Below, in pieces: positions 24,977-33,432 of a stretch of DNA of 64,000 nucleotides (positions within the stretch are counted from its first letter, which is position 1; each line of letters starts with the position of its first letter). The DNA is from an uncultured Candidatus Melainabacteria bacterium (GTDB lineage Bacteria > Cyanobacteriota > Vampirovibrionia > Gastranaerophilales > Gastranaerophilaceae): contig CAKUXD010000001.1 in NCBI GenBank assembly GCA_934699705.1, positions 1 to 64,000 of the forward strand, given 5' to 3'. The position numbers were made by a program, and so were the translations under genes. The notes below the pieces were generated by a model, which searched no databases, was not told where the DNA came from, and saw nothing but the letters and a program-made list of their open reading frames with translations.

Positions 24977-25007
24977 GCAATTTTCATGGGTTGCATGTTT
25001 TTATATA
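24977..25007 (+). promoter_or_regulatory. Shared promoter-like element GCAATTTT-N17-TATATA
   Basis: GCAATTTT (24977-24984) and TATATA (25002-25007), same as before 15684 and 20038. Predicted start near 25014, about 24 bases before the ATG. Confidence 0.5.
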
Positions 25008-25037
25008 GGTAAGGTAAATTATATTTTCTTGGTAAAA

Positions 25038-26426
25038 ATGGTTAACGGTATTAGTTCACAATCGAATATTTATGCATTAAAAGATTTGATTAATCTTGCA
25101 AAATACGCTACCGGCGTACCTTTGACTGATGATGCGGAAAAATTAACTGTTGAACAAGTTGCTTCATACCCAACAATGATGTGTGGTTATGAAGGTTACC
25201 AATGGGTTAAAAATAATAGAGGTCAATATAAAAAGGCTTTTGCTGAAGTTGTAAAACATGGTCAGGAAGCTCACCAAGTTTTGAAAACAGGTGGTGTTAA
25301 AGGTGTTTTAAGAGTTGCCGATGCAAAAGAAATTTTAGCAAATATTCCTCAAGCTGAATATTTGAAGACTTTATCTTCAAACTCTCAGGATTTATACAAA
25401 AAAGCTCAAGCTCTAGCAGAAACAGCAAAAGCAAATCCTTCAAATAAAGAAGCTATCAAAAAAGCAATGAGTGCTTTTGCACAAGCTGATGCTGCATCTT
25501 ATGCTGAAACAACTGCAAAAGCAACTGGCATAATGGCAAAAACAAAAAATGCTTTGGGTATTACAAAATTAAATCAAGCTACAAAAAATTTAGCTGCAAA
25601 ATCTCCAACTTTCAAAAAATGTGTAGATGCTTATAATAATGAATCTGGTACATTTATGTTAGTTTTACAAGGCGGTGTTGAAGCTTTCACAAACGTTGTT
25701 CCAACCTTCAAAAAGTTAGGTTTTAAACGTGGTATGAAACAATTAGGTCGTTCTTGCGTTAAAGTTATAACTGGCGTAGCAGGTTGGGTTGCAGGTTCTG
25801 CATTAGGTTCAAAAGCTGGTGAAATTTTAGGCGCAGCAATCGGTAATAAGAAAATAGGTGCTATTGTTGGTGCAGTTGCAGGTCAAGTTGGTTCTTACGC
25901 AGTTGGTACTGTTGGTGAACACTTCGCAAATAAAGCTGTTAGAAAAGTTTTAGGTAAATCTGAATTAGAAAAAGCGCAAGAGGAAGAAGCAGTAAGAATT
26001 GCACAAGCTGCTCAAAATGACCCAGAAATCTTTGATGCTTTAGTTCAACAAGCTGCTGAAAGATTAATTAACGAAGGTGAAGATACTGCTGAATCAAAAG
26101 CGGTTAATGCAACTTTAAAAAATTTAGTTGCTCAAAAAGATGCAGTTGCAGGTCAAACTTCTCCAATGATGACTAGAGAAGAAATGAAGGCTTATGCTGA
26201 TAAATTAGCAGATAAACCTGTTACAAACCCAGTAACAACTAATAAATCTGGTTATACAGGTTACATTCCATCAGCTGCGGCAGCTCCTATCAAGCCTGAA
26301 CCACAAGTTAAAGCTCAATCTCAGGGTGTTTCAAGCGCTCAAGATGAAATGACTCCTGAAATGAGAGCGCTTTTAGCTAAAGCTGACAGAGTTATTAAAA
26401 ATGGTTCATTATATTTAGAAAAATAA
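25038..26426 (+). CDS. Large unrecognised protein with a glycine-zipper segment (462 aa)
   Basis: No family recognised. No signal peptide. The N-terminal 230 residues are Ala/Lys-rich helices (AQALAETAKANPSNKEAIKK). A glycine-zipper region at about residues 243-295 (GVAGWVAGSALGSKAGEILG, then GAIVGAVAGQVGSYAVGTVG) could insert in or line a membrane. A charged helical part (ELEKAQEEEAVRIAQAAQ) and a Pro/Gln-rich tail follow. Such layouts occur in pore-forming or type III-secreted translocator-like proteins, but that is speculation. The start at 25038 follows the predicted transcription start; in-frame codons further upstream would lie outside the message. A terminator follows. Confidence 0.8.
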   Translation: MVNGISSQSNIYALKDLINLAKYATGVPLTDDAEKLTVEQVASYPTMMCGYEGYQWVKNNRGQYKKAFAEVVKHGQEAHQVLKTGGVKGVLRVADAKEILANIPQAEYLKTLSSNSQDLYKKAQALAETAKANPSNKEAIKKAMSAFAQADAASYAETTAKATGIMAKTKNALGITKLNQATKNLAAKSPTFKKCVDAYNNESGTFMLVLQGGVEAFTNVVPTFKKLGFKRGMKQLGRSCVKVITGVAGWVAGSALGSKAGEILGAAIGNKKIGAIVGAVAGQVGSYAVGTVGEHFANKAVRKVLGKSELEKAQEEEAVRIAQAAQNDPEIFDALVQQAAERLINEGEDTAESKAVNATLKNLVAQKDAVAGQTSPMMTREEMKAYADKLADKPVTNPVTTNKSGYTGYIPSAAAAPIKPEPQVKAQSQGVSSAQDEMTPEMRALLAKADRVIKNGSLYLEK

Positions 26427-26449
26427 TAATTTAAAGTTTTAATAAAATA

Positions 26450-26498
26450 AAAATCCTGAAATGATTGACCTTAAAGGTTATAAGTTTCGGGATTTTTT
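26450..26498 (+). terminator. Terminator
   Basis: AAAATCCTGAAA (26450-26461) pairs with TTTCGGGATTTT (26485-26496) with a structured loop, ending in a T-run; 24 bases after the 462-aa gene. Confidence 0.75.
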
Positions 26499-26541
26499 AT
26501 TATGCAAAAAGTCTTATGATATTTTTGTAAAGGAGAGGGTT

Positions 26542-27210
26542 ATGGCAAATAATATCGTGAGAATAATGTTAGTTGAAGATTATAAGCTAATGAGAGTTGG
26601 GATAAAATCTTTGTTTGAAAAATATCCTGATTTGGAGATTATAAAAGAATGTGAAACAGCAAAAGAAGCCATTGAAAGTGCGAAATTTATTAAGCCAGAT
26701 GTGATTTTGATGGATATAGGTTTGCCTGATATGAGTGGAATTGAGGCGGCTAAAAAAATTCTTAATGATAATAAAAAGGTTAAAATTATCATGCTGACTT
26801 CACATGTTTCTGAAAAAGAGGTTATGGATTCTTTAACTGCGGGTGCAAGCGCTTATGTTATGAAGGATTTTGAAACCGAAAATTTAGTAGTTATCATAAG
26901 AACTGTTAAAGAAGGCGCAATGTGGTTAGATCCTCAAGTTGTACCTTTTATCAGGGATAAAAATGCGGGTGTGATACCTGCAAAACAAGTAACCAGAGCG
27001 ACTTTTAGAGAACAACACGCAAATTTAACTCAGCGTGAATATGAAGTTTTAAAATTAGTTGTTGATGGAAAATCAAATAATGAAATAGCTAAAACACTTA
27101 CTATTAGTGAGCATACGGCTAAAGCACATGTGTGTAATATTATTCAAAAACTTGTTGTTGATGACAGAACACAAGCCGCAGTGAAGGCGTTAAAAGAAGG
27201 ATTGGTTTAA
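26542..27210 (+). CDS. NarL/FixJ-family response regulator
   Basis: 222 aa. Receiver domain with acidic pair ED in LVEDYKLMRVG, phospho-acceptor in PDVILMDIGLPDMSG, switch Thr in IIMLTSHV and Lys in YVMKDFE; LuxR-type helix-turn-helix LTQREYEVLKLVVDGKSNNE and HTAKAHVCNIIQKL at the C-terminus. ATG at 26542 has AAAGGAGAGGG 5 bases upstream; the earlier ATG at 26461 lies in the preceding terminator. No histidine kinase is adjacent, so its signal is unknown. Resembles cyanobacterial orphan NarL-type regulators. Confidence 0.93.
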   Translation: MANNIVRIMLVEDYKLMRVGIKSLFEKYPDLEIIKECETAKEAIESAKFIKPDVILMDIGLPDMSGIEAAKKILNDNKKVKIIMLTSHVSEKEVMDSLTAGASAYVMKDFETENLVVIIRTVKEGAMWLDPQVVPFIRDKNAGVIPAKQVTRATFREQHANLTQREYEVLKLVVDGKSNNEIAKTLTISEHTAKAHVCNIIQKLVVDDRTQAAVKALKEGLV

Positions 27211-27281
27211 TGATTATTTTAAAAGTTTTAGTTTTGTTGTTTTTTAGCCACATGGCTATATTAATTAATAGTAGTGTATCG

Positions 27282-27287
27282 TATAAA
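27282..27287 (+). promoter_or_regulatory. Probable leaderless -10 box
   Basis: TATAAA followed by 6 bases and the ATG at 27294. No clear -35 and no Shine-Dalgarno. Confidence 0.35.
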
Positions 27288-27293
27288 TAAAAT

Positions 27294-27605
27294 ATGGAAG
27301 ATAATTCAATTTTATTTTTAAATATAGATGAAGCAAAAAAAGTTTGTGAAATTTGTAAAAAAATGCATAAAAAATGCAAAAAATTACGAAATAAATCAAA
27401 GTTTTTGCAAAAAATTATTGAAACTCAAAAAATATTTTTAATAAGCGAAATTTATGATTTAATTCCACATAATTTGCATTTTTCTCGTATATTATCTCAT
27501 TATAATCAAGTATGCTTAAAAGACTGTTGTTACAGCTTTAAAAATTTAAAAAAGCCACTAAATGAATACACAGTGTGGTCGTATAATTCTTACCCTAACG
27601 AATGA
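27294..27605 (+). CDS. Unrecognised Lys/Cys-rich small protein (103 aa)
   Basis: No family recognised. First half is a basic helix with Cys residues (VCEICKKMHKKCKKLRNK), second half has more hydrophobic and aromatic residues and a CCYSF. CxxC near residue 19 could bind metal. Its 3' end overlaps the convergent proC gene by 16 bases. No ribosome binding site; possible leaderless message. Protein status is moderately supported by its ordinary composition for this genome. Confidence 0.55.
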   Translation: MEDNSILFLNIDEAKKVCEICKKMHKKCKKLRNKSKFLQKIIETQKIFLISEIYDLIPHNLHFSRILSHYNQVCLKDCCYSFKNLKKPLNEYTVWSYNSYPNE

Positions 27606-28387
27606 GCTTTATTTGCAGTATTTTCAACGATTTGGTCAAATAAATTTTGGCTGTTTAGTTCATTCATTGTATTAATGCCCACTTCGGTACAACCGCCTTT
27701 TGTAGCAACGCTGGCGATTAGTTCGGGTAACGGCTCGGAACAATTTTGAGCCATTTTAGCAGACCCGATTGCAGTTTGAATAGCGAGCATAAGCGATTTT
27801 TCGTATGCCAAACCTAATTTTGCGCCAGCTTGTGCAAGGTTTTCAAAAATTTGATAGAAGAATGCAGGTCCAGAGCCTGAAATTGCAGTAACAATGTCGA
27901 TTTGAGCTTCTTCTACTGTTATAACTTTTCCGACTTGAGAAAGCATTTGAGTAACGAATTTCTCTTCTTTTTCTGTTGCAAGTTTGCCTAAACAAATTCC
28001 GCACATACCTTGAGATACAAGCATTGGCGTGTTTGGCATAACTCTTATAACTGGCGATTTTTCAACTATTGCCTCAATTTTTTTTGTGCTTACTCCAGCA
28101 GCAATAGATATAATTAGTTTTCCGTTGATTTCGTCTTTGATTTCGTTTAACACATCTTCTATTTGGTTTGGTTTGGTTGCAAGAACGATAATTTCTGCAT
28201 CTTTTGCTATTGACTTGTTATCTGGAACAACTCGGATTTTTAAGATTTTACTTTTTGTAGATGCCGATTTGTCCGTTTTTGTTGATGCATGAATGTCTGA
28301 AACTTGCATAAAACCTGTGTTTAACAACCCTTTTATAATCGCGCTTGCCATTTCTCCACAACCTATAAATCCTAATTTGTTACTCAT
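27590..28387 (-). CDS. proC: Pyrroline-5-carboxylate reductase
   Basis: Last step of proline synthesis, NAD(P)H-dependent. 265 aa. Rossmann motif LGFIGCGEMASAIIKGLL at the N-terminus, VLATKPNQ, IRVMPNTPMLVSQGM, and the C-terminal dimerisation domain with TAISGSGPAFFYQIFENLA and KGGCTEVGI. AGGGTAAC upstream of the ATG at 28387. No other proline genes are adjacent. Confidence 0.95.
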   Translation of the reverse strand: MSNKLGFIGCGEMASAIIKGLLNTGFMQVSDIHASTKTDKSASTKSKILKIRVVPDNKSIAKDAEIIVLATKPNQIEDVLNEIKDEINGKLIISIAAGVSTKKIEAIVEKSPVIRVMPNTPMLVSQGMCGICLGKLATEKEEKFVTQMLSQVGKVITVEEAQIDIVTAISGSGPAFFYQIFENLAQAGAKLGLAYEKSLMLAIQTAIGSAKMAQNCSEPLPELIASVATKGGCTEVGINTMNELNSQNLFDQIVENTANKAHSLG

Positions 28388-28412
28388 TGTTACCCTGCCT
28401 TATTTTGTTAGT

Positions 28413-28441
28413 TGACTATTATTTATTTTTTGTTTACGATA
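28413..28441 (+). promoter_or_regulatory. Possible promoter of rpmH-rnpA
   Basis: TTGACT (28413-28418), 17 bases, TACGAT (28436-28441). Predicted leader of about 33 bases before rpmH. Confidence 0.45.
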
Positions 28442-28480
28442 ATGATAATAATACAAATACAAGTAAAAAGGAATTATATT

Positions 28481-28633
28481 ATGAAACGTACACTAGAAGG
28501 AACAAAAGCTAAAAGACAAAACGTAAGCGGTTTCAGAGCTAGAATGGCAACAGTAGGCGGACAAGAAGTTTTAAACAGACGTCGTGCTAAAGGAAGACAT
28601 AAAATCGCAATTACAGCTTCTAAACGTGCTTAG
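28481..28633 (+). CDS. rpmH: 50S ribosomal protein L34
   Basis: Large-subunit ribosomal protein, 50 aa, slightly longer than most. MKRTLEGTKAKRQNVSGFRA then RMATVGGQEVLNRRRAKGRH matches the family throughout. AAAAAGG 10 bases before the ATG at 28481. The rnpA start overlaps its last codons by 8 bases. Confidence 0.96.
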   Translation: MKRTLEGTKAKRQNVSGFRARMATVGGQEVLNRRRAKGRHKIAITASKRA

Positions 28634-28985
28634 TAGAGATTTTAGATTAAAAAGTAACAAAGCATTTACAGCTACATATAGGGTAAAACATTCGTTCTAC
28701 CTTAATGGTGTGGCTGTTTTTGTTGGGTTAAAAAAGAAAAATAAAGATGATATAACAAAAGTTGGTTTTGTTGTGAGTAAAAAAACTCATAAACGTGCAG
28801 TAAGAAGAAATCGCTTAAAACGATTGATGAGAGAAAGTTATAGACTATTGTTGAAGGATAATTCTTTGAAAAATGCAACATTATATCGTTCTCTCGTTTT
28901 TGTCGGGCATGAAAGAGCGTTAAATTTAGATTTTAACAATATGTTTGATACTGTAAAGAATTTATTGGGGCAGATAGATGCTTGA
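28626..28985 (+). CDS. rnpA: Ribonuclease P protein component
   Basis: Protein subunit of RNase P, which matures tRNA 5' ends. 119 aa from a GTG at 28626 giving MLSRDFRLKSNKAF, the canonical start of this family; the GTG overlaps the rpmH stop (GTGCTTAG). The RNR signature HKRAVRRNRLKRLMRE and SLVFVGHERAL are present. An ATG at 28584 in frame is deep in rpmH and rejected. The usual downstream yidD and yidC are missing. Confidence 0.93.
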   Translation: MLSRDFRLKSNKAFTATYRVKHSFYLNGVAVFVGLKKKNKDDITKVGFVVSKKTHKRAVRRNRLKRLMRESYRLLLKDNSLKNATLYRSLVFVGHERALNLDFNNMFDTVKNLLGQIDA

Positions 28986-29511
28986 AGGAATTCTTGTACC
29001 TGATTTGCAAGACCTTGATTTGGTTATGCCTCACGCACCATATCCGATTTATCCGACTGGTTTGAACGACGATACGAAAAGCCATGTTAGATATGCCTTA
29101 CCTTCAATTCAGAGCCCCACTTTAACTATTATTGACCCAATTTTTGCGGAAGACGGTACGCCTGTTATTTTTCCAGGACATTATACTTTAGAACTTTCTG
29201 ACACAAAAGAAATGTTGCTTCTAATTCAGGGGTACTCTGTTATTGCCAGAATCCCTGTGTTTCAGCTTGAAGAAGATGAAAGCGAAGCGCAAAAACAGTA
29301 CGATAAAAAAGAACAAAAAAAGGCTAAAAAAGAGAAGAAAAAAAGAGAACGTATTCAGAAAAAATACGATGAATTTGGTTTAAAACCAAAAGAACCCTAT
29401 GTTTATTCAAATGCAGAAATAGAATTTGTGCCTGAGAAATCTTATTTTTTAATAAAGTATGAAAAAGGTCCTATTCGTGCATGGGGTGCGGTTAAACAAT
29501 TAAACTATTGA
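28978..29511 (+). CDS. Unrecognised protein downstream of rnpA (177 aa)
   Basis: No family recognised. Soluble; Pro-rich N-terminal part (MPHAPYPIYPTGLNDD; DPIFAEDGTPVIFPGHYTLE), a very basic Lys-rich middle (about residues 105-130) like a nucleic-acid or linker region, and a C-terminal beta part (FVPEKSYFLIKYEKGPIRAW). Overlaps the rnpA stop by 8 bases (ATGCTTGA), so it is coupled to rnpA translation. It occupies the slot where yidD/yidC usually lie. Confidence 0.8.
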   Translation: MLEGILVPDLQDLDLVMPHAPYPIYPTGLNDDTKSHVRYALPSIQSPTLTIIDPIFAEDGTPVIFPGHYTLELSDTKEMLLLIQGYSVIARIPVFQLEEDESEAQKQYDKKEQKKAKKEKKKRERIQKKYDEFGLKPKEPYVYSNAEIEFVPEKSYFLIKYEKGPIRAWGAVKQLNY

Positions 29512-29578
29512 TTTTTTATTTTGTGCATGATATTATTAATTCGCAAATTACATTAGTTTGAAGGTGGTGAAAAAAGCA

Positions 29579-29752
29579 ATGCCAGAAGTTAAAGTAGGTG
29601 AAAACGAATCTATCGAAAGCGCTTTAAGACGTTTTAAGAAAAAAATTCAAAAAGCCGGCGTTTTATCTGAAGTTAAAAAACGTGAACGCTATGAAAAACC
29701 TAGCGTAAAAAGAAAACGCAAATCAGAAGCTGCTCGCAAGAGAAAAGTTTAA
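29579..29752 (+). CDS. rpsU: 30S ribosomal protein S21
   Basis: 57-aa, very basic small-subunit protein. MPEVKVGENESIESALRRFK and KRERYEKPSVKRKRKSEAAR match S21. ATG at 29579 with AAGGTGG about 11 bases upstream; an in-frame TTG at 29558 is rejected. A palindromic terminator follows 16 bases after the stop. Confidence 0.95.
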   Translation: MPEVKVGENESIESALRRFKKKIQKAGVLSEVKKRERYEKPSVKRKRKSEAARKRKV

Positions 29753-29768
29753 TAAATGATTTAAATAG

Positions 29769-29800
29769 AAAGCGGATTGTCGATATCGACAATCCGCTTT
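29769..29800 (+). terminator. Loop-less palindromic terminator after rpsU
   Basis: A 32-base perfect palindrome (left half AAAGCGGATTGTCGAT) followed by TTCAGTTTTTT. Confidence 0.85.
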
Positions 29801-29891
29801 TCAGTTTTTTAAATTTTATAATAAAATGGGACTTATGCCGTTCAAAATTCGGTTCTGTTTTACAATATACCGCTCTTAACTTGCGATTTTG

Positions 29892-29900
29892 TGTTAAAAT
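29892..29900 (+). promoter_or_regulatory. Extended -10 and probable leaderless start for purB
   Basis: TGTTAAAAT (extended -10 form TGN-TAAAAT) ends 6 bases before the purB ATG. No Shine-Dalgarno. Confidence 0.5.
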
Positions 29901-29906
29901 ATTCGT

Positions 29907-31193
29907 ATGATTGAAAGATATAGTTTAGAGCAAATGAAAAAAATATGGGATTTGAATTCTAAATTCCAGTATTACTTAAATGTAGAACTTGCAGTTTGCA
30001 AGGCTTACAACGAACTTGGCGAAATTCCAAACGATGCATTAGAACAAATTCAACAAAATGCAAGGTTTGATTTAAAGCGTATTGATGAAATTGAAGCGGA
30101 AGTTCATCACGATGTTATTGCTTTTTTAACTAATGTTAATGAGCATTTAGGCGAAAATGCAAAATATATGCATAAAGGTTTAACAAGTTCTGATGTGATT
30201 GATACGGCTTTTTCTTTGCAGTTAAAAGATGCTTCAAATATTATTGCTGAGGATTTGGCAAATTTGGTTGTAACCTTGAAACAAAAAGCATTTCAATATA
30301 AAAATACAATTTGTATAGGGCGCTCTCATGGTATTCATGCAGAAATTACAACTTTTGGGATTAAACTCTTAAATTGGTTAGACTCTTTCGAAAGAGCGTA
30401 TAAAGATTTTTTAATTGCAGTTGATGAGGTTTCTGTGGGGCAAATTTCAGGCCCTGTTGGAACTTACAGTAATGTACCAATGGAAATTGAAGAAAAAACT
30501 TGCACTTATTTAGGATTAAAACCTGCAAGAATTTCTACGCAAGTTATTTCTCGTGATGTTTATGCTCGTTATATGAACGAACTTGCGATGATTGCTACCT
30601 TAATTGAGCAATTTGCAACTGAAATTAGAAATTTGCAACGTACGGAGATTTTCGAGGTACAGGAAGGTTTTTCTAAGCATCAAAAAGGGTCTTCGGCTAT
30701 GCCTCATAAGCGAAATCCTGTTTTGTGTGAAAATCTTTGCGGGCTTGCGCGGGTAGTTAGAGCAAATTCACAAGTCGCAATGCAAAACGTTGTACTTTGG
30801 CATGAAAGAGATATTTCACATAGTTCAGCAGAAAGAATTATTTTCCCTGATAGCACGATTTTGGTTGACTTTATGTTAAATCGTTTTAATTCTGTTGTGC
30901 AAAATCTGGTTGTACATGAAAAAAACATGGAAAAAAATACGAACTTGTTCGGCGGAATTATTTATTCACAAAAGGTTTTATTAAAACTTACAGAAAAAGG
31001 GTTGACGCGAGAACAGGCTTATGAAATTGTTCAGAAAAATGCGCTAAACGCTATTGATAACGATTTGAGTTTTAAAGAGAATTTATTGAGAGATGATATT
31101 GTCAGAGAAAAACTTTCAATTGATGAAATAAATGAATGCTTTAGCGCGCAAGATTACTTAAAATACGTCGATAGAATATTTGCAAAATTTTAA
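29907..31193 (+). CDS. purB: Adenylosuccinate lyase
   Basis: Acts twice in purine synthesis (SAICAR to AICAR, adenylosuccinate to AMP). 428 aa. Signature loop GSSAMPHKRNPVLCENLCGL with the catalytic Ser/His region, HKGLTSSDVIDTAFSLQL, and GRSHGIHAEITTFG. Starts MIERYSLEQMKKIW, matching the compact PurB subfamily. Monocistronic or followed by pgpH after 52 bases. Confidence 0.96.
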   Translation: MIERYSLEQMKKIWDLNSKFQYYLNVELAVCKAYNELGEIPNDALEQIQQNARFDLKRIDEIEAEVHHDVIAFLTNVNEHLGENAKYMHKGLTSSDVIDTAFSLQLKDASNIIAEDLANLVVTLKQKAFQYKNTICIGRSHGIHAEITTFGIKLLNWLDSFERAYKDFLIAVDEVSVGQISGPVGTYSNVPMEIEEKTCTYLGLKPARISTQVISRDVYARYMNELAMIATLIEQFATEIRNLQRTEIFEVQEGFSKHQKGSSAMPHKRNPVLCENLCGLARVVRANSQVAMQNVVLWHERDISHSSAERIIFPDSTILVDFMLNRFNSVVQNLVVHEKNMEKNTNLFGGIIYSQKVLLKLTEKGLTREQAYEIVQKNALNAIDNDLSFKENLLRDDIVREKLSIDEINECFSAQDYLKYVDRIFAKF

Positions 31194-31245
31194 GTATGTA
31201 ATAAAATAGTTATATTAATTTGATTTTTATAAAAGGTATATAAAT

Positions 31246-33432
31246 ATGACTAAAATTAAATTACCGCAACCGTTTGTAGATTTTGTAACTTCTTCAAAAT
31301 TTATTGAAGTTTCGGCATTTTTTGTTTTTACATTGGTAATGACAGTTATTATTGCTTCTCAGAACTTTTTATTTCAAAGAATTGTGGAAAATGGTATCAG
31401 CAGACGTGATGTTATTGCGGAAAAAACTATTATCGTTGAAGATACAAAACGTACAGAACAACATAAAAAAGAAGTCGCTCAAAGAGTTGAGCCAATTTTA
31501 ACTGTTACAGAAGATGATTTTATTAAAAACAATTTGTCATATTTACAAAATTCAATTTTAAAAATTCGTCAAAAAGATACGCCAGAAACTACAAAGCGAG
31601 AAGAATTAGGGCTTTTGTTTGATTCTGATGATATTAAACGAAATTTTGTTATTACATATTTACTGAAAACTCCTGAAGATGATTTGAAAACTCTGTTTGA
31701 TAAGTCTAAATTGACTCTTATTAATGTTTTGAACGCAGGTATCAGCGAAAAAGATTTCGATAAACAATTTTTAAAACAAATCATTAAAAAACATGTTGCT
31801 AATGATGTTTCAAGAAGTCAAATAACTGTAATATCAGCGCTTTTGGAACAGGTTTTAGTACCAAATTTGGTAGTTGATGAGTTTGCAACAGAGATTGCAA
31901 GAAAAAATGCTCAAAATGCAGTAAAACCTTATGAAGTAACTTTTGAAAAAGGCGAAAAAATCTTATTTGAAGGTGAACCTGTTACTAAGTTAAAAAGAGA
32001 TGCTCTAAGACAAGCTGGGTATAACTTAGTTGAATTGAATTTTAATGGTTTATTGGGAATTTTCTTAATTGTCGCATTTTCAACGATTGCATTTTTAATG
32101 TATAAAAATATATTTGAAAAAAACAATATAAGCAGAAATCAAATGTTGATTATTTCGGCGGTGTCAATATTTTTGGCGCTATTAACAGTATCTCTGCCAA
32201 CGGGTTTTTCGCCATATATATTGCCGTTTCCTGCATTTGTTATGATTGTTTCTATTTTTACAAATCCGCGAATTGCATTTATTTCTTCGACTTTAATATT
32301 GTGTCTTGTAACTTTGGGTATGCATTATGATATTGAGTTTATGTCTTCGTTTACCTTGTTAAATATGGTTGCATCAATGTTTATGGCACAGGTTAATTTT
32401 ACAAGACGAGTGGATTTAATTCGTTCAGGTCTTTATATCGCATGCGCAGGTGCAATGTTCGTTGCAAGTATTTATATGCTTGAAAAATTCTTGATTGATA
32501 TTGAAAATGTTTTAATTGTTCGCGATGCTTTGTTTGTGTTTATAAACGGTGTTGTTAGCAGTATGATTGTTTTAGGTATATTACCGTTGTTGGAAAATGC
32601 TTTTAAGATAGTTACTCCTTACGGTTTGGCTGAACTTGCAGACCATAATCAACCTGTTCTAAAACGTTTACAAATGGAAGCTCCTGGAACTTATCACCAT
32701 AGTCTTATGGTTGCAAATTTATGCGAAGCAGCAGCTGAGGCTATTGGTGCAAATCCAATTTTGGCAAAGGTTGGCGCGTATTATCATGATATAGGTAAGT
32801 TAAAACGTCCATTCTTTTTTGTTGAAAATCAATCTTCGTTTGGTATTGAAAATCCTCATAAAAAATTAAACTCAAGATTAAGTAAAATGGTTGTAACTTC
32901 TCACACTAAAGATGGTGTTGATATTGCGAAAAATGAATATAAGTTGCCACCAATTATCTATGATTTTATTTTACAACATCATGGAGAAGGTTTAGTTAGT
33001 TATTTTTATAATCAGGCTATTCAGGAAGAAGGCGCGGAAAATGTTAAAAAAGACCAATTTAGATATCCTGGTCCAAAACCAAAGACAAAAGAAGCTGCAA
33101 TTCTTATGATTGCAGACGCTGTTGAAGCTGCCGCAAGAGCTATGAATGCTACTACAACAGAAGAAATTGATTCAATTATTAATAAAATTATTGATGAAAG
33201 AATTAATGATGACCAATTGTCTGAATGTCCTTTAACGCTTGCTGATTTGAAAACTATTTCTGCAACTTTCAGCCGTATTTTAAGAGGTAATCAACACGAC
33301 AGAATTAAATATCATGAAAATATTGCAGAAGAATTTAATAATTCAAAGGTAATTCTTCCAAACCAAATGCATATCATGGACAAAGAAATGGAAGATAAAG
33401 TTAGAAAGTTAGAAAACGGTAAAAATGATTAA
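31246..33432 (+). CDS. pgpH: 7TMR-HD family cyclic di-AMP phosphodiesterase (PgpH-like)
   Basis: 728 aa. An N-terminal transmembrane helix (FVFTLVMTVIIASQNFLF), an extracytoplasmic domain of about 230 residues (TKRTEQHKKEVAQRVEPILT at its start), seven membrane helices (about residues 265-460), and a cytoplasmic HD domain: APGTYHHSLMVANLCEAAAE, AKVGAYYHDIGKLKRP, ILQHHGEGLVSYFY. PgpH homologues hydrolyse c-di-AMP. AAAAGG before the ATG. First gene of pgpH-ybeY-dgkA, an arrangement widely conserved in bacteria. Confidence 0.93.
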   Translation: MTKIKLPQPFVDFVTSSKFIEVSAFFVFTLVMTVIIASQNFLFQRIVENGISRRDVIAEKTIIVEDTKRTEQHKKEVAQRVEPILTVTEDDFIKNNLSYLQNSILKIRQKDTPETTKREELGLLFDSDDIKRNFVITYLLKTPEDDLKTLFDKSKLTLINVLNAGISEKDFDKQFLKQIIKKHVANDVSRSQITVISALLEQVLVPNLVVDEFATEIARKNAQNAVKPYEVTFEKGEKILFEGEPVTKLKRDALRQAGYNLVELNFNGLLGIFLIVAFSTIAFLMYKNIFEKNNISRNQMLIISAVSIFLALLTVSLPTGFSPYILPFPAFVMIVSIFTNPRIAFISSTLILCLVTLGMHYDIEFMSSFTLLNMVASMFMAQVNFTRRVDLIRSGLYIACAGAMFVASIYMLEKFLIDIENVLIVRDALFVFINGVVSSMIVLGILPLLENAFKIVTPYGLAELADHNQPVLKRLQMEAPGTYHHSLMVANLCEAAAEAIGANPILAKVGAYYHDIGKLKRPFFFVENQSSFGIENPHKKLNSRLSKMVVTSHTKDGVDIAKNEYKLPPIIYDFILQHHGEGLVSYFYNQAIQEEGAENVKKDQFRYPGPKPKTKEAAILMIADAVEAAARAMNATTTEEIDSIINKIIDERINDDQLSECPLTLADLKTISATFSRILRGNQHDRIKYHENIAEEFNNSKVILPNQMHIMDKEMEDKVRKLENGKND

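Noticed and set aside
24977..25000. Sigma-54 promoter (GGCAATTTTCATGGGTTGC)
   Set aside because: GG and GC are 15 bases apart rather than 10, and the sister elements at 15625 and 19975 lack the GC part.
24738..25037. N-terminal extension of the 462-aa protein by 100 residues
   Set aside because: The extension overlaps the opposite 53-aa gene and the promoter region, has non-coding-like composition and lies upstream of the predicted transcription start.
28413..28633. Possible replication origin near rpmH
   Set aside because: rpmH lies near oriC in many bacteria, but no dnaA gene and no cluster of DnaA boxes (TTATCCACA-like) was seen here.
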